The notes: generated from the sequence alone by a model not told the origin. A DNA stretch of 64,000 nt from Streptomyces sp. NRRL S-31 (GCF_000718775.1 NZ_JOCB01000093.1:43155-107154), one strand, 5' to 3'. Counted from the first letter of the stretch, positions 8,757-20,971 are shown. Made by a program: numbers and translations.

Positions 8757-11700
8757 TCCCAACCTCCTGGGCCGTCGCCCGGCCGACGGCCCAGGACGTG
8801 AACTCACGGAGTTCCGCCGGGGCGGCCAGGACCACCAACTGCTCGTCGTCGACATCTCCGCCGCCCAGCGCGGACACCAGCCGCCGGGCGGGTGTGTTGC
8901 GCGGGGTGCGCTCCGCGACCAGGCGCACCCCGGTGAGGCCCAGTGCCTCGGCGCGCTCGGCCAGCCAGCGCAGCACGCGTTCCTCGGCGCCCCGGCCGAG
9001 CACGCGGCAGCTCATCATCCAGGCCACCACCTCCAGGGCGGCGCCGTCCGCGCGGAGCACCAGGACGGCGATCTGTCCGTAGTCGCCGAACCGGTCGCGG
9101 GCCGACACCGTCCAGATCTCGCCGTCCCGCTGCCAGCGCGCCACTGCCTCGTCGTCCAGCGGCGCGGGCCGCAGGTTGAACTGGTTGGTCCGCCGGCTGA
9201 GCTGGACGGCCCGTTCCTCGGTGCCGGCGGTGAGCGGCCGGAAGTCCATCCTCAGCTCCAGCCGTTCCAGGAACTCGGCGAACCCCAGATCCGCGCGCGC
9301 CCGGTCCCGTACCCGCTCCTGCTGGTAGAACTCGGCCCGCGCGGCGTCCTCCTGGGTGGCGGGGCGGGGTACGGCCGGCCAGAGCCGCCGTACGAAGTCG
9401 GTCAGCCGCCGCTCGGGCGGGCAGGTCACGCACAGCACCTCGGGCAGCGCGGAGCGCATCCGGGCGATCTCCACCGGGTTGTCGTCGAGGAAGAGGAAAC
9501 TGTCCAGGCCGAGCCGCAACAGCTCGGCGATCTCCGCCAGCCGGACCGGCTTGGGCCGCCACTCCGCGGAGACGGCGGCGAAGTGCTCCGCGCGCAGCAC
9601 GCTCTCCGGCCGGTCGAGCACGGCCCGCACGGTGTCCTCGTCGTTGTTGGACAAGAGCACCAGCAGCACCCCGGCGGCCCGCCATCGCTCCAGCCGGGCG
9701 GCCAACTCGGCGCGAGCGCCGGTCAGATCCACGTTCTCCGGCCCGATCTCACCGGCCACGCCGCCCCACAGGGTGTCGTCCCCGTCGACGACGATCACCT
9801 TGGGCGGTGTCCGGCGGACCGCGGTGAGCACCTCGGCGACGGTGAGCGCGACGACCGCCTGGAACTCCGGTGAGAACGGCAAGTGCGCGATGGCCTCGGT
9901 GCGTTCGTCGAAGACCTCCTCCACGCGGGTGATTCGGTGCCAGTCGTCGCCGTCCAGTACGGCGATGCCGGGCATGGCGCGCAACCGCGCGGCCAGTTCC
10001 CGCTCCCACCGGCGCATCCGCTCTTCCGCGCCGGCCGCCGGCGGGAAACCGATGACCAGCGGCACTGCGGTCCGCCGGGACAGTTCTCCGATCGCCGCCG
10101 GGTACTCCTCGGCCAGTTGCTCCAGCAGTCGGCCGGTCACCGGCCCGAACCGGGCGAAGTCCACGGCGCGCAGCAGCACCAGACCGGCCGACGTCGACGG
10201 CGCGGCGAACACCCCGGCCGGATCGAGCAGGCTCGCCAGGACCTGGTGATAGGGCGCTTCGGCGACGGGCAGGTCGGTGGCCGACGTCAACAGCGCCGGC
10301 AGGTCCCCGAGCGTGAAGGTCGCCGCGACGGCGAGGGACGCGGTGGTGCCGGGAGGTGCGGGTGTGGTGGCGGGGGAGGCGGTGGTGCCGGGAGGTGTGG
10401 TCGTGGCGGTGGTCCCGGTCTCCCCGGCCTCCCCGGTCTCCCCGGCCTCCCCGGTCTCCCCGGCCTCCCCGGTCTCCCCGGCCTCCCCGGCCTCCCCGGT
10501 CACTTCGAGCAGCAGGTCGAGATAGTCCCGCCCGAACCGGGCGCAGGCCGCCTCGTCGATGATGTCCGCGTTGTAGTCGATGCGGACGTACCCCAGGTCG
10601 GCCAGCACCGTGACCATCAGGTCCAGATCGGAGTGGGCGGTGCCGACCGGAATGAACCGGGTCCCGCTCCCCGGCCGGGAGTTGCCGCGGATGTAGTTGA
10701 AGTACACCTCGATCAGCGGCGCGTTCGGGCTGTACAGGCCCTCTCGGACCAAGGTGGACATGGCGTCGAAGAACGACGCGCCCCGGTCCAGTACGCCGCG
10801 CAGCCGGGCGTCGGTCCGCCGCAGCACCGCCTCGACCGGCTCGTCCGCCGCCGCCTCGGCCGGGAACGGGATGGGTACGCCGAAGAAACCGACGGCCTGG
10901 TCCGCGCCGACCTGCGCCCGGGTGTCCACCGGTACCGCGAGCGCGAACCGCCGCCGTCCGCGCAGCCGGGCCAGCAGTACGGTCAGCGTGCCCAGCCAGA
11001 AGGCGGCCGGGGTGATGCCGAGATCGCCGGCCCGCCGCGCGATCCGCTCCGGCAACCGCGCGGGCACCTCGGCGAAATGGCTGCCCGCGCGGTAACTCCG
11101 GGTGTCCGGCCGCGGATGGGACAGGGTCAGCTCCAGCCGGGAGCAGCCGGTGAACCGCTCGTGCCACTCCGCCGCCATCGGGTCGCGGTCGGCGGCCCTG
11201 ATCGGCTGCGCCTTCAACAGGTCCTCGATGTCCTGGTCGGTCGGGGTGGTGTCCAGTTCGGCCCCGGCGAGCACGCTGCCGATCTCGGCCGCGACCAGCG
11301 CGAGCGACGGCGCGTCGGACACGGCGTGGTGGGCGCCGTAGATCAGCACCTGACCGTCGGCGGGACCGGCCAGCAACTCGAAGCGCCACAGCGGGCCTTC
11401 GGCCAGATCGAAGGGTGCCGCCAGCAGGTCCAGCAGCCGCTGCCGGACGTCCACCTCCGCGTCGACCACGGTCCAGCGCAGCAGTCCGGAGGGCGGAGCC
11501 GGGTGGATGCGCAGCCGTGCGCCGTCCTCGGGGTGCGGTACGACCGTCGTCCGCAGCGCCGCGTGCCGGGCGGCCACTCCACGGAGCGCCTCGGCCAGCT
11601 TCTCCGGTGTGGTGGGGGTGTCGAGTCCGACCGCGTAGCCGATGTGGTGCGTGACACCCGGCGTGCCCTGCTGCTCCGCGCGCAGCAGGCGCAGCACGTC

Positions 11701-14700
11701 CCGCGTCGCCGGCCGCAGTACGGTCGTGCCCTCGTGGTCCGTGGCCGGGTGCCCGGCGTCGCTCCCGGTCTCCTCCCCGGCCGGTGGGTGCTGGGCGGTC
11801 CCCCGGGGACGGCCGGCCAGCACCTGGTCGGCGATGTCGTCGAGGTTCGCGCCGTTGAGCAGCCGTGCGACCGGCAGGTTCACACCGAGGTCCGACTCCA
11901 CCACGGCGCGGGCGCGCATCGCCGTCACCGAGTCCATGCCCAGGTCGACCAGGGGTGTGGTGCTGTCGAGCCGGCCGGCCGGGTAGCCGAGGACGGCGCC
12001 GACGCGTTCGCGCAGCAGCGCCAGCACCGACTCCCGGTCGCGTGGCCGCTCCCGGGTCGCGGGCCGGTCCGGCGCGGGGGCGATCCGCCGGGGCCGGGGG
12101 ACCAGGCCGGCCAGCGGCGGCGGCAGCCGGCCGGGCTCGGCGGCGCGCAGCGCGGTCCGGTCCAGCCCGACGGCCACCAGCATCGCCTCGCCGACCGCGC
12201 CCGCGTCCCGCCCGCCCAGTACGGCGTCGAACGCGGTGTCGAACAGCGCCATGCCCTGTGCGGTGCTCAGCGCGGTCAGTCCGTCGCGCCGTACCCAGTC
12301 CAGGTCCGTGTCCGCCACCTGCCCGGTCATGCCGGTCCGGTCCTCCCACAGGCCCCAGGCCAGCGACAGCGCCGGTCGTCCGGCGGCCCGGAGCCGCTGC
12401 GTCAGCGCGTCCAGGAACACGTTCGCCGCCGCGTAGCCGCCCTGTCCGGCCCCGCCGAGCACGCCCGACACCGAGGAGAACACCACGAACGCCGCGAGGT
12501 CCATGTCCTCGGTCAGCTCGTGCAGGTGCCAGCCGGCGTCCACCTTCGGCCGCCACACCGTGTCCACCCGTTCCGGGGTGAGCGACCGGATCAGCCCGTC
12601 GTCGAGGACGCCGGCCGCGTGGATCACCGCGGTCAGCGGGTGTGCCGCCGGTATGGCGGCGAGCGCCGCCCGGAGCTGGTCCCGGTCGGCGGCATCGCAC
12701 GCCCGGATGGTGACCTCGGCCCCCGCCCGGGCCAGTTCGGCGCGGAGCGCCGAGGCTCCCTCGGCGCGCTCGCCGCCGCGGGACAGCAGCAGCAGGTGCC
12801 GGGCACCCCGGCGCACGAGGTGACGAGCCAGTTCCGAGCCGAGGCCGCCGGTGCCGCCGGTGATCAGGACCGTTCCGGCGCCCAGCACGGCCGCCGGAAC
12901 CCCGACCGGGTCGGCCTGCGGGGCGTTGACGGTGTCGGCCGGCGGGGCGGCGGGGCGCAGCCGGGGCAGGTATCCGCGACCGCCGCGGACCGCCAGTTGG
13001 GGCGTGTCCGCCGCGATGGCGGCGGCCAGTACGTCGGGACCGGCGGCGGCGTCCAGGTCGACGATGCCCAGCCGCCCCGGGTTCTCCGCCTGCGCCGCCC
13101 GCACCAGGCCCCACAGCGGCGCGTGCGTCAGCTCCGGGGCCGGGTCCGTCCCGGCCCCGGTGTGGACGGCCGACCTGGTGAGCACCACCAGCCGGGCGGA
13201 GGCCAGGGCCTCCTCGGCCGACCACCGCGCGAGGTCGCGCAGCACCTGGCGCATCAGCCGGCGCGCCCCGGACACCACGTCCGCCCCGGCTGGCGGCGGG
13301 GGAACCGCCAGCAGCACCACGTCCGGCGCCGGGGCGGCACCGCGTACGGCGGTCGCCAGGTCCTCGACCGAGGAGTACACCCGCGCCCGCTCGGCGACTC
13401 CGGGCACCGTCTCCCTCCCCGAGCCGCTGATCAGGGCCAGGCCGGTGGGCAGGTCGGCGGCGGGCAGTGGGTGTTCGGCCCACGTCAGCCGCAGCAGGGT
13501 TGCCGCGCCCCGGCCGCGGCGTCCCGTGCCGAGCCGCGCGGTGCCGGCCGGGCGCACCAGCAGCGAGTCGACCCACGCGACGGGCGCACCGTCCGGGTCG
13601 GCCAGCTGGACGGCCGCCGAGTCCGCACCCTCCAGGACGATCCGCACCCGCAGCGCCGTCGCTCCCCGCGCGGCCAGTGTGATCCCGGTCCAGGCGAACG
13701 GCAGCCGGGTGGTCCCTTCCGCGACGGCCCCGCCCGGCTCCTGCCCGCCCGGGCCGCCGGAAGCCGCGCCGGAATCAGGGCCGAAATAAGGGCCGGAATC
13801 AGAGCAGGCATCAGGGCCGGAATCAGGGCCGGAGCCGGGGGCTCGGCCCGGGAACGGGACTTGGCCCGTTCCCGGGACCGGGCCCAGCAGGCCGCCCAGC
13901 GCCCCGGTCTGCAACCCCGCGTCCAGCAGCGCCGGATGCAGCTGGAAGCGCGGTGCGTCCGACTCCAGTCCGGCCGGCAGGGCGACCTCGGCGAAGATCT
14001 CCCCGCCCCGCCGCCACGCGGCGGACAGCCCGCGGAAGGCCGGTCCGTATCCCAGGCCCAGCGACCGGTCCAGCTCCGCGTGGAACTCCTCCAGCGCCAC
14101 CGGAGCGGCTTGCGCCGGTGGCCAGGTCCCGGCCAGGTCCGCCATGACGGGCGGGGGAGCGGCGTCGTCCCGCGCGGTGAGCAGCCCGCCGGCGTGCCGG
14201 GTCCAGGCCGACGGGTCCGCGGCGGCGTCGGGAGCGGAGTGCACCGTCACCGACCGCGCGCCCGCACCGTTCACCGGGCCGACCAGGACGCGTAACCGCA
14301 CCCTCTCGTCCTCGGTCAGTACCAGCGGCTCCTCCAAGGTCAGTTCGCGTACCTGGTCGCAGCCCAGTTCGGCGCCGGCGGTCAGCGCCAGGTCCACGAA
14401 GGCCGCGCCCGGCAGCAGGGCCCGGCCCCGGACCCGGTGATCGGCCAGCCACGGGTGGGTGTCCAGTCCGACGCGTCCGGTCAGCACCGCGCCGCGCTCC
14501 TGCGGCAGCACCACCACGGCGCCCAGCAGCGGATGGTCCAGCGGCGGCACGCCCGCCGCGTCGAGCCCGGCGCGGGCGGCCGTGCCGGGCAGCCAGTACC
14601 GCTGCCGGTCGAACGCGTAGGTGGGCAGCGGCACCCGCCGGCCGCCGGCCAGCACCGTCTGCCACGCCACCGGCACACCGGCCACGAATGCCTCGGCCGC

Positions 14701-17700
14701 GGCGGCGAGGAGCCGGCCCATGCCGCCGTCGTCGCGCCGCAGTGTGTCCAGGACCGCCGCGGAGCCGCCCAGCCCGTCGATCGTCTCCTGCATCCCGACC
14801 GCGAGCACCGGATGCGTGCTCACCTCGAGGAAGACCCCGATTCCGCGCCGTGCCAGCGCGCCGGTGGCGGCCTCGAACTCCACGGTCTGCCGCAGGTTGC
14901 GGTACCAGTACCCGGCGTCCAGCGCGGTGCCGTCCAGTGTCCGGCCGGTCACCGAGGAGTAGAACGGCACCTCGGCGGCGCGCGGCCGGACCGGCGCCAG
15001 AGACTCGGCCAACTCGGCTTCGATCTTCTCCACTTGGGCGGAGTGCGAGGCGTAGTCCACCGCGATCCGCCGGACCCGTACGCCGTCCCGCTGCCAGTCG
15101 GCGAGCGCCTGGGCCACCGCTTCGGTGTCGCCGGAGACCACGGTCGAGCCGGGACCGTTGACCGCGGCCACGGACAGCCGGCCGCCCCAGCTTTCGATCC
15201 GGTCCCGTACCCGCTCGGCCGGCAGCAGCACCGACAGCATCCCGCCCCGCCCGGCCAGTGTCCGCAGCGCCGCGCTGCGCAGCGCCACCACCCGGGCGGC
15301 GTCGGCCAGGGTCAGGGCACCCGCGACGCAGGCCGCGGCGATCTCCCCCTGGCTGTGGCCCAGCACCGCGGCGGGCCGCACGCCGAGCGACTGCCAGACC
15401 GCGGCCAGCGACACCATCACCGCGAACGACACCGGCTGCACCACGTCGACCCGGTCCAGGCCGGGCGCGCCGTCCGCACCCCGCAGCACGTCCAGCGGCG
15501 ACCAGTCCACGTGCTCGCCGAGTGCCGCCGCGCACTCGGCCATCCGGTCGGCGAACACCGGCACGGATTCCAGCAACTCCCGTCCCATCCCGGCCCACTG
15601 CGTTCCCTGGCCCGGGAACACGAAGGCCACCTGCGGACTCGGCCCGGCGACTCCGGTCAGCACGGTGGGTGCCGGGTTCCCTTCGGCCAACGTCCGCAGA
15701 CCGGCGAGGAGTTCGGTGCGCGTACCGCCCATTACCACCGCGCGGTGCTGGAACACGGCCCGGTCCGTGGCCAGGGAGAACCCGATGTCCACCGGACGCA
15801 CCCCGGCGTCCCCGGCGACCCGGGCCGCCAGCCGTTCGGCCTGCCCGGTCAGCGCGGCGGCCGTCCGGGCGGTCAGCACCCACGGCACCAACGCGGGCCC
15901 GTCCGGCGACCGCGCGGATAACGGCTCGTACGACGGCTCGTACGACGGCTCGGACGACCGCGCTGATGACGGCTCGTACGACAACGCTGACGACGGCGTG
16001 GACGACCGCGTGGACGACGGCGCCCGTCCGGGCTCGTCCGCCGGAGCCTGTTCCAGCACGACGTGGACGTTGGTGCCGCTGATACCGAACGAGGACACTC
16101 CCGCGCGCCGCGCCCGGCCCGTCTCCGGCCACGGCACGGCCTCGGTCAGCAGCGCCAGCCGGTCCTCGGCCCAGTCCACCTCCGGCGAGGGCTCGGTCAC
16201 GTGCAGGGTGGCCGGCAGGATGCCGTGCCGCATCGCCAGGATCATCTTCAGTACGCCGACGACGCCGGCCGCCGCCTGGGTGTGCCCGAGGTTGGACTTG
16301 ACCGAGCCCAGCAGCAGCGGCCGGTGCCCGGTCCGCTCACGGCCGTACGTCGCCAGCAGCGCCCCCGCCTCGATCGGATCGCCGAGCCTGGTCCCGGTGC
16401 CGTGCGCCTCGACCGCGTCCACCTCGGCGGGCAGCAGCCGCGCGTTCGCCAGGGCCTGCCGGATCACCCGCTGCTGTGCCGCGCCGTTGGGCGCGGTGAG
16501 GCCGTTGGACCCGCCGTCCTGATTGACCGCGCTGCCGCGCAGCACCGCCAGGATCTCGTGGCCGTGCCGACGTGCCCGCGACATCCGCTCCACCACCAGG
16601 GAGCAGACGCCCTCGGCGAGGCCGAAGCCGTCGGCGGCGGCGGAGAACGCCTTGCACCGGCCGTCCGGCGCGAGCGCGCCCAACTGGCTGAACTCGACCA
16701 GCATGCCCAGGGTGGACATGACGGTGACCCCGCCGACCAGCGCCATGTCCGACTCGCCGAGCCGCACCGACTGCGCGGCCAGGTGCAGGGCCACCAGCGA
16801 CGAGGAACACGCGGTGTCCACCGTGACGGCCGGCCCCTCCAGACCGAGGGTGTAGGCGATGCGGCCGGACAGGACGCTGCCGGTGCGGCCGGTCAGCAGA
16901 TAGCCCCCGGCCGGCGACTTCTGGTCCATGTCCGGCCCGTACTCCATGGTCATCGCGCCGACGAACACCCCGGTCCGGGTGGAGCGCAGCGTCGTGGGGT
17001 CCACGCCGGCCCGTTCCAGGGCCTCCCACGTGGTCTCCAGGAGCAGTCGTTGCTGTGGGTCCATGGCCAGCGCTTCGCGCGGTGAGATCCGGAAGAAGGC
17101 CGCGTCGAAGCGGTCCGGTTCGGTCAGCAGGCCGGCCTCGCGCTGGTAGTACCGGCCGTCGGCGTAGGCGGCGGCCGTCTCCCAGCCACGGTCCCCGGGC
17201 AACGCCGTCACCGCGTCGCCGCCGGACGCGAGCAGCCGCCACAGTCCCTCGGGGTCGGTGATGCCGCCCGGCAGCCGGCATCCCATGCCGACGACGACCA
17301 CGGGGTCGTCGGCGTCGGTGTTCTCGGCGGCCTCCGGGCGCACCCCCGCCGGTCCCTCCCGCCCGGCGGCCGGGCCGTCGCCGTAGAGTTCGGCGGCCAG
17401 GTGCGCGGCCAGCCGCCGCGGAGTGGGATGGTCGAACAACACCGTCACCGGCAGCGTGCTCTCCAGGGCCGTGTTGATCCGCTTGCCGACCTCGACCGCG
17501 GTGACCGAGTCGAAGCCCAACTCGTGCAGTGACTCGTCCGGACCGATGGGCCGTTCCCCCGCCGAGAGCCAGTCGACCTCCCGGCGGATCAGGTCCACCA
17601 ACGCGTCCAGGCGCGCGGCGGCCGGCAGCCGCCCCAGTTCGGTCCGCAGCCCGCCGTCACCCGCGGCGGGCCCGTCGGTGCCCTCGTCCTCGTCCGCCAC

Positions 17701-19221
17701 CGTGCCGCTGTCCGGCCCGGCCTGTTCCGATCCGGCCTGTTCCGGCCCGGCCTGTTCCGGCCCGGCCTGTTCCGGCCCGGCCTGTTCCGGCCCGGCCTGT
17801 TCCGATCCGGCCTGTTCCGTCCCGTCCTCTTCCGGCTCGGGGAGCGGCAGCGGCCGGCCGGTCGCCGGGAGCACCGCCGCCCAGTCCGGTTCCGCACCGG
17901 CCACCCAGGCTTCGGCGAGGGAGCGGTGGAACCGGTCCAGGCCGCCGTCGGCCCGGCGCAGGGTGCCGACCACCTGGGTGCCGGCGCCGGCGGACGCGCG
18001 GATCTCGTCGAGCGCGGCCGTCACCACCGGATGCGGGCTGACCTCCACCAGCAGCGAACAGGTGTCCGTCAGGCAGGCGCGGACGGCATCGGCGAAGCGC
18101 ACCCTGCCGCGCAGCGCCCGGCACCAGTAGTCGGTGTCCAGCGGGGTGTCGCCCAGCGCCCCGCCCAGGAAGGACGAGTAGAACGGCACGGTCGGCGGGT
18201 GCGCGCGCAAGCCCGCCAGGTCCTGCCGCAGCCGGGGCTGGATGCGGTCGATGTGCGGCGAGTGCGCGGCCAGTCCGACCGCGACCTTCCTGGCCCGTAC
18301 GCCCTCCTGCCGCAGCAGGTCGAGCAGTTCCGCCGCGGCATCGCTGTCACCCGAGACCACGACCGAGGCGGGACTGTTCACCGCGGCCACCACCAGGCGA
18401 CCGTCCCAGCGGGCGAGCCGTCGCTCGACATCGGCTTCCGGTGCCCGCACCGACACCATGTCACCCTGTCCGGCCAGCGTCGCCTGCGCCTGGCTCCACC
18501 GGGCCGCGATGCGGGCGCCGTCCTCCAGGGGGAGCGCGCCGGCCACCACCGCGGCCGCGATCTCGCCCAGGCTGTGGCCGACCACCGCCGCGGGCGTCAC
18601 GCCGTGCGCGCGCCACAGTCCGGCCAGCGCCACCATCACCGCGAACAGCGCGGGCTGGGCGATGTCCGCCCGGTCCAGGGCGCCGCCGACGGCGGAGTCC
18701 GGCCGGAACGCCGCTTCCAACGGCCAGTCGAGGTACGGCTCCAGCGCCTGGGCGCACTCGTCCAGCCCGGCCCGGAACACCGGGCTCCGCTCGGCCAGCG
18801 TCAAGGCCATACCCGGCCACTGCGGTCCCTGCCCGGGGAACACGAACGCGATCCGGCCCTCGCGCGCCGTACCGCGCAGCACGTGGGGGGCCGTGCGGCC
18901 GAGCCGTACGGCGGTCAGACCGGTCAGGAGGTCCGCGCGTCCGGCGGCCAGCACCACGGCGCGGTGACCGGCCGCGTCGCGGGCCCGTTCCGCCAGTGCG
19001 GCGCCGACATCACCCGGTGACCAGTCCGGCCGCTCGGCGAGGAAGGTCCGCAACCGCGCGGCCCGTGCCCGCAGTTGTTCCGGGCCGCCCGCGGTGAGCA
19101 ACCAGGGGACCGCGCCGGCCGGGGGCGTGGTGTCCGGGTCCCCGGCCAGGCCGGGGAGGTCGGCCGCCTCGGCTGTCGGCGGCGTGGTGTCCGTCGATGA
19201 CTCGTTCCGCAGAGCGCACAC
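8749..19221 (-). CDS. modular type I PKS with terminal condensation and FkbH domains, PKS operon gene 1
   Basis: The protein has 3490 residues. GTG 19221 follows AGGAG with a 6-nt spacer. Approximate order: loading AT ([18 protein letters not shown]) 120-430; ACP (LGFDSV) 540-620; KS 645-1070 with TACSSSL, EAHGTGT and [12 protein letters not shown] (GHSQGE, YASH, so probably methylmalonyl-CoA) 1200-1500; DH ([15 protein letters not shown]) from 1555; KR (GGTGGLG, LDD, GYAAAN, B-type) near 2120-2300; ACP (LGMDSV) near 2430; condensation domain with HHAVSDA near 2632; FkbH-type HAD plus acyltransferase from about 3000, with [15 protein letters not shown] and MSCRVLGRG. All catalytic motifs seem intact; there is no ER and no thioesterase. 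The FkbH family loads a glyceryl unit from 1,3-bisphosphoglycerate onto an ACP. Two in-frame TTA codons occur (residues 1101 and 1643). Linkers contain in-frame tandem repeats. It is co-transcribed with the reductase and hydrolase genes. Confidence 0.95.
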   Translation of the reverse strand: MCALRNESSTDTTPPTAEAADLPGLAGDPDTTPPAGAVPWLLTAGGPEQLRARAARLRTFLAERPDWSPGDVGAALAERARDAAGHRAVVLAAGRADLLTGLTAVRLGRTAPHVLRGTAREGRIAFVFPGQGPQWPGMALTLAERSPVFRAGLDECAQALEPYLDWPLEAAFRPDSAVGGALDRADIAQPALFAVMVALAGLWRAHGVTPAAVVGHSLGEIAAAVVAGALPLEDGARIAARWSQAQATLAGQGDMVSVRAPEADVERRLARWDGRLVVAAVNSPASVVVSGDSDAAAELLDLLRQEGVRARKVAVGLAAHSPHIDRIQPRLRQDLAGLRAHPPTVPFYSSFLGGALGDTPLDTDYWCRALRGRVRFADAVRACLTDTCSLLVEVSPHPVVTAALDEIRASAGAGTQVVGTLRRADGGLDRFHRSLAEAWVAGAEPDWAAVLPATGRPLPLPEPEEDGTEQAGSEQAGPEQAGPEQAGPEQAGPEQAGSEQAGPDSGTVADEDEGTDGPAAGDGGLRTELGRLPAAARLDALVDLIRREVDWLSAGERPIGPDESLHELGFDSVTAVEVGKRINTALESTLPVTVLFDHPTPRRLAAHLAAELYGDGPAAGREGPAGVRPEAAENTDADDPVVVVGMGCRLPGGITDPEGLWRLLASGGDAVTALPGDRGWETAAAYADGRYYQREAGLLTEPDRFDAAFFRISPREALAMDPQQRLLLETTWEALERAGVDPTTLRSTRTGVFVGAMTMEYGPDMDQKSPAGGYLLTGRTGSVLSGRIAYTLGLEGPAVTVDTACSSSLVALHLAAQSVRLGESDMALVGGVTVMSTLGMLVEFSQLGALAPDGRCKAFSAAADGFGLAEGVCSLVVERMSRARRHGHEILAVLRGSAVNQDGGSNGLTAPNGAAQQRVIRQALANARLLPAEVDAVEAHGTGTRLGDPIEAGALLATYGRERTGHRPLLLGSVKSNLGHTQAAAGVVGVLKMILAMRHGILPATLHVTEPSPEVDWAEDRLALLTEAVPWPETGRARRAGVSSFGISGTNVHVVLEQAPADEPGRAPSSTRSSTPSSALSYEPSSARSSEPSYEPSYEPLSARSPDGPALVPWVLTARTAAALTGQAERLAARVAGDAGVRPVDIGFSLATDRAVFQHRAVVMGGTRTELLAGLRTLAEGNPAPTVLTGVAGPSPQVAFVFPGQGTQWAGMGRELLESVPVFADRMAECAAALGEHVDWSPLDVLRGADGAPGLDRVDVVQPVSFAVMVSLAAVWQSLGVRPAAVLGHSQGEIAAACVAGALTLADAARVVALRSAALRTLAGRGGMLSVLLPAERVRDRIESWGGRLSVAAVNGPGSTVVSGDTEAVAQALADWQRDGVRVRRIAVDYASHSAQVEKIEAELAESLAPVRPRAAEVPFYSSVTGRTLDGTALDAGYWYRNLRQTVEFEAATGALARRGIGVFLEVSTHPVLAVGMQETIDGLGGSAAVLDTLRRDDGGMGRLLAAAAEAFVAGVPVAWQTVLAGGRRVPLPTYAFDRQRYWLPGTAARAGLDAAGVPPLDHPLLGAVVVLPQERGAVLTGRVGLDTHPWLADHRVRGRALLPGAAFVDLALTAGAELGCDQVRELTLEEPLVLTEDERVRLRVLVGPVNGAGARSVTVHSAPDAAADPSAWTRHAGGLLTARDDAAPPPVMADLAGTWPPAQAAPVALEEFHAELDRSLGLGYGPAFRGLSAAWRRGGEIFAEVALPAGLESDAPRFQLHPALLDAGLQTGALGGLLGPVPGTGQVPFPGRAPGSGPDSGPDACSDSGPYFGPDSGAASGGPGGQEPGGAVAEGTTRLPFAWTGITLAARGATALRVRIVLEGADSAAVQLADPDGAPVAWVDSLLVRPAGTARLGTGRRGRGAATLLRLTWAEHPLPAADLPTGLALISGSGRETVPGVAERARVYSSVEDLATAVRGAAPAPDVVLLAVPPPPAGADVVSGARRLMRQVLRDLARWSAEEALASARLVVLTRSAVHTGAGTDPAPELTHAPLWGLVRAAQAENPGRLGIVDLDAAAGPDVLAAAIAADTPQLAVRGGRGYLPRLRPAAPPADTVNAPQADPVGVPAAVLGAGTVLITGGTGGLGSELARHLVRRGARHLLLLSRGGERAEGASALRAELARAGAEVTIRACDAADRDQLRAALAAIPAAHPLTAVIHAAGVLDDGLIRSLTPERVDTVWRPKVDAGWHLHELTEDMDLAAFVVFSSVSGVLGGAGQGGYAAANVFLDALTQRLRAAGRPALSLAWGLWEDRTGMTGQVADTDLDWVRRDGLTALSTAQGMALFDTAFDAVLGGRDAGAVGEAMLVAVGLDRTALRAAEPGRLPPPLAGLVPRPRRIAPAPDRPATRERPRDRESVLALLRERVGAVLGYPAGRLDSTTPLVDLGMDSVTAMRARAVVESDLGVNLPVARLLNGANLDDIADQVLAGRPRGTAQHPPAGEETGSDAGHPATDHEGTTVLRPATRDVLRLLRAEQQGTPGVTHHIGYAVGLDTPTTPEKLAEALRGVAARHAALRTTVVPHPEDGARLRIHPAPPSGLLRWTVVDAEVDVRQRLLDLLAAPFDLAEGPLWRFELLAGPADGQVLIYGAHHAVSDAPSLALVAAEIGSVLAGAELDTTPTDQDIEDLLKAQPIRAADRDPMAAEWHERFTGCSRLELTLSHPRPDTRSYRAGSHFAEVPARLPERIARRAGDLGITPAAFWLGTLTVLLARLRGRRRFALAVPVDTRAQVGADQAVGFFGVPIPFPAEAAADEPVEAVLRRTDARLRGVLDRGASFFDAMSTLVREGLYSPNAPLIEVYFNYIRGNSRPGSGTRFIPVGTAHSDLDLMVTVLADLGYVRIDYNADIIDEAACARFGRDYLDLLLEVTGEAGEAGETGEAGETGEAGETGEAGETGTTATTTPPGTTASPATTPAPPGTTASLAVAATFTLGDLPALLTSATDLPVAEAPYHQVLASLLDPAGVFAAPSTSAGLVLLRAVDFARFGPVTGRLLEQLAEEYPAAIGELSRRTAVPLVIGFPPAAGAEERMRRWERELAARLRAMPGIAVLDGDDWHRITRVEEVFDERTEAIAHLPFSPEFQAVVALTVAEVLTAVRRTPPKVIVVDGDDTLWGGVAGEIGPENVDLTGARAELAARLERWRAAGVLLVLLSNNDEDTVRAVLDRPESVLRAEHFAAVSAEWRPKPVRLAEIAELLRLGLDSFLFLDDNPVEIARMRSALPEVLCVTCPPERRLTDFVRRLWPAVPRPATQEDAARAEFYQQERVRDRARADLGFAEFLERLELRMDFRPLTAGTEERAVQLSRRTNQFNLRPAPLDDEAVARWQRDGEIWTVSARDRFGDYGQIAVLVLRADGAALEVVAWMMSCRVLGRGAEERVLRWLAERAEALGLTGVRLVAERTPRNTPARRLVSALGGGDVDDEQLVVLAAPAELREFTSWAVGRATAQEVGNG
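10417..10500. repeat. 18-bp tandem repeat in PKS linker before FkbH domain
   Basis: Four 18-bp units begin at 10417, 10435, 10453 and 10471, followed by a degenerate copy. In frame they encode alternating GEAGET units between the condensation and FkbH domains, so copy-number change would alter only linker length. Confidence 0.85.
14293..14295 (-). promoter_or_regulatory. TTA codon in PKS (residue 1643), bldA-dependent
   Basis: The plus-strand TAA reads as TTA on the coding strand. It is in frame (4926 nt, an exact multiple of three, from the chosen start) in the peptide ERVRLRVLV of the DH domain. TTA needs the bldA tRNA in Streptomyces. Confidence 0.85.
15919..15921 (-). promoter_or_regulatory. 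TTA codon in PKS (residue 1101), bldA-dependent
   Basis: This is an in-frame TTA for Leu in the linker peptide [10 protein letters not shown] between KS and AT. It is the first TTA met by the ribosome in this gene and is embedded in a 12-bp repeat tract (about 15923-15958). Confidence 0.85.
17721..17819. repeat. seven 15-bp tandem repeats in PKS linker
   Basis: CCTGTTCCG recurs at 17721, 17736, 17751, 17766, 17781, 17796 and 17811, that is every 15 bp. The repeat encodes EQAG pentapeptides (GPEQA or GSEQA) between the loading AT and the first ACP. There are no spacers, so it is not a CRISPR array. Confidence 0.9.
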
Positions 19222-20464
19222 AGAGGTCTCCTGCCGAGCTCGTACTCGAACCGAACAGGCAGGACCGACGACACGACGCTGTGTTGTCGACCGGACGCTG
19301 TTCGCAGTCCCGGAAAGGCGCAGCCGCATCGCTCGCGTGTTCATGCGCCGGTCAGCGTGGAGAGATCCGCCCGTGGCCCCAGGCCGACCGCGCGGCGGGA
19401 ACGCGTCGTTCCCGCCATGGACCGTGCCCTGGGGTGATCGTTCGGACGGTTCGGTGGTACGTGAGTTGTGCAGGACGACGGCAACTGTACGGGAGGACTC
19501 GGACTGCCATGTTCGATTCTGGCCATATTCGAAAACGCCTGGGACGTCCGGACGGGGCCGTGCGGGAGAGCGCGTGCCGGCGGGCCCTCTCGTCCGGCCG
19601 CCCGGTTCCGTTCAGCGGGGTGTGAAGCAAACCCGGATGTGCAGAAGTGATCAAAGACCGCGGGGTCCGGGAGGTCACGGGGGGCGCAGGAGGGGTGACG
19701 TCGATCACAAGAGCGCGGATGGCCCGGTCGGTTCGTCGGTCGTTGTTCACAGATGACGGCGGACGATCATCACGTCTTCGTTCCACCGGGCGGCGGTGGC
19801 TTCTCAGGCCCCCCGCCTGGGCGGGGGGCCTTCAGGAGCACTCAGGCCATGAGATGTCTCCCTGTGTGCGGCCAGTTGGCGCTGGCCGCAGCCCTATGGT
19901 GGCGTGCCCGCGCGGTGCCGCGGGCCGGTTGTGCAAGCACGGTCAACGCCTCTGAACAACCTGAATAACCAGATCTTATCGATGACCTGCGTGTTCGTCG
20001 CGTCCGGGGGTTCTTCGCGAAGCGTTGTCCGCGTTGTCCATGCACCCGTTCGTAGTAAGGAACGTTGCAAGTCGGACGTAAACGTATGAATGTGCGACCG
20101 GGCGGGGTGGACTCGGCTATACCAGATCGCCATTTTTCACACGTGTCGGTGTTGTACGTGTCGTGCGAGCCCGTGTTGTTCGCAGTTGCTCAGGAGTGCG
20201 AGGCGGGCTTGTCGACGTATCGCCTCGACTTCCCCATGGGGCACACTGTTGCCACGCGTACGGAAGCCCTGGTGACTGCCAGGACACCGCCGGGAGTACG
20301 GGAGTTGGCGCTCCCCCTGCCGGTTCCGGTCCGGCGCGTCCAACTGAACAAGCACTCAGGCCTCTTCCCGTCTCCGGGCTTCGGAGCGGGACGTCAGGAG
20401 GGGCTGCTCCGTCCGGAGCGGCCCCCCTCTGTTACCTATCGCGAACTCACCTGAGGAGGGTGAG
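19222..20464. other. 1.24-kb region without a convincing gene upstream of the PKS operon
   Basis: No frame here combines a good ribosome site with coding-like composition. The stretch at about 19940-20180 is visibly poorer in GC than its surroundings. It contains the palindrome CTTCGCGAAG (20013-20022) followed at once by two tandem GCGTTGTCC copies (20022-20039). A strong hairpin lies at 19807-19830 and a GC-rich hairpin at about 20398-20427. The region must hold the promoters of the PKS operon (leftward) and probably of the gene at 20465 (rightward). A small RNA is possible but unproven. Confidence 0.6.
19807..19830. terminator. GC-rich hairpin, terminator-like
   Basis: Arms at 19807-19817 and 19820-19830 form an almost continuous G/C stem. 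It lies inside the long non-coding region, so it either ends an unrecognised transcript or shields the flanking promoters. Confidence 0.5.
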
Positions 20465-20971
20465 ATGTCTCCTTCCAAGAAGCGGAAGAAACGAAGGCGG
20501 TTCGCCGTCGCCGCCCTCGCGGCCAACAGCATGGGGACCGCCGCCGGGCTCGCCACGCAGGCGCTGATCCGCGACCCCGCCACCAGCGTGCTGATCGGCA
20601 CCGTCGTGGCCGGCACCATCGGCGACGTACTCCTGCAACTCGCCCACGACGACGACGGAACCGGCGCCCCGGGCCACAAGCCCGGCTGCCGCCGCCCGCG
20701 CGCCGGTGGACCCGACAGCCACCACGACCACCACCGCCCGCGTTCCGGCACCCGCACGGGGCACGCCCGCCACCCCCCGTACGGCTCCGCGCGCTGCCTC
20801 CACCGGCAGGGGGGCCGGACGCCACCGCGACCGGCCCCGCGCGGTGGCACCGGCGAACCGCACCACCCCCGGCACCGGCAGCTGCGGCGGGGCGCCCGGC
20901 GGTTCGTCCGCCGCGTCCGTCCCGGCCGGGCCCGGCCGTACGCGCCCGGGAGCGGCGATGCCACGTCCTGA
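20465..20971 (+). CDS. hypothetical protein with basic N-terminus and hydrophobic segments
   Basis: The protein has 168 residues. ATG 20465 follows GAGGAGGGTGAG, a very good ribosome site. Residues 1-65 look like a real small membrane protein: [11 protein letters not shown], then hydrophobic runs [18 protein letters not shown] and [20 protein letters not shown]. From about residue 66 the frame becomes Arg/His/Gly-rich, while the alternative frame (that of the next gene) reads as an Ala/Thr/Pro-rich linker. Either the two genes overlap, or a frameshift separates a single membrane-plus-HTH protein. It overlaps the next gene's start by 14 nt. Function is unknown. Confidence 0.5.
   Translation: MSPSKKRKKRRRFAVAALAANSMGTAAGLATQALIRDPATSVLIGTVVAGTIGDVLLQLAHDDDGTGAPGHKPGCRRPRAGGPDSHHDHHRPRSGTRTGHARHPPYGSARCLHRQGGRTPPRPAPRGGTGEPHHPRHRQLRRGARRFVRRVRPGRARPYAPGSGDATS

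Noticed and set aside
9883..14295. 1470-codon plus-strand frame opposite the PKS
   Set aside because: It mirrors the C, KR and DH domains of the PKS and has no protein-like features. It is a shadow.
17721..17819. regular 15-bp repeats that might be read as a CRISPR array
   Set aside because: The repeats abut without spacers, are in frame with the PKS and encode a linker. No cas genes are present.
19509..19625. 39-codon ORF with GGGAGGAC upstream in the PKS upstream region
   Set aside because: The spacer is long, the peptide has no recognisable character, and it overlaps other equally poor frames. Evidence is too weak to list.
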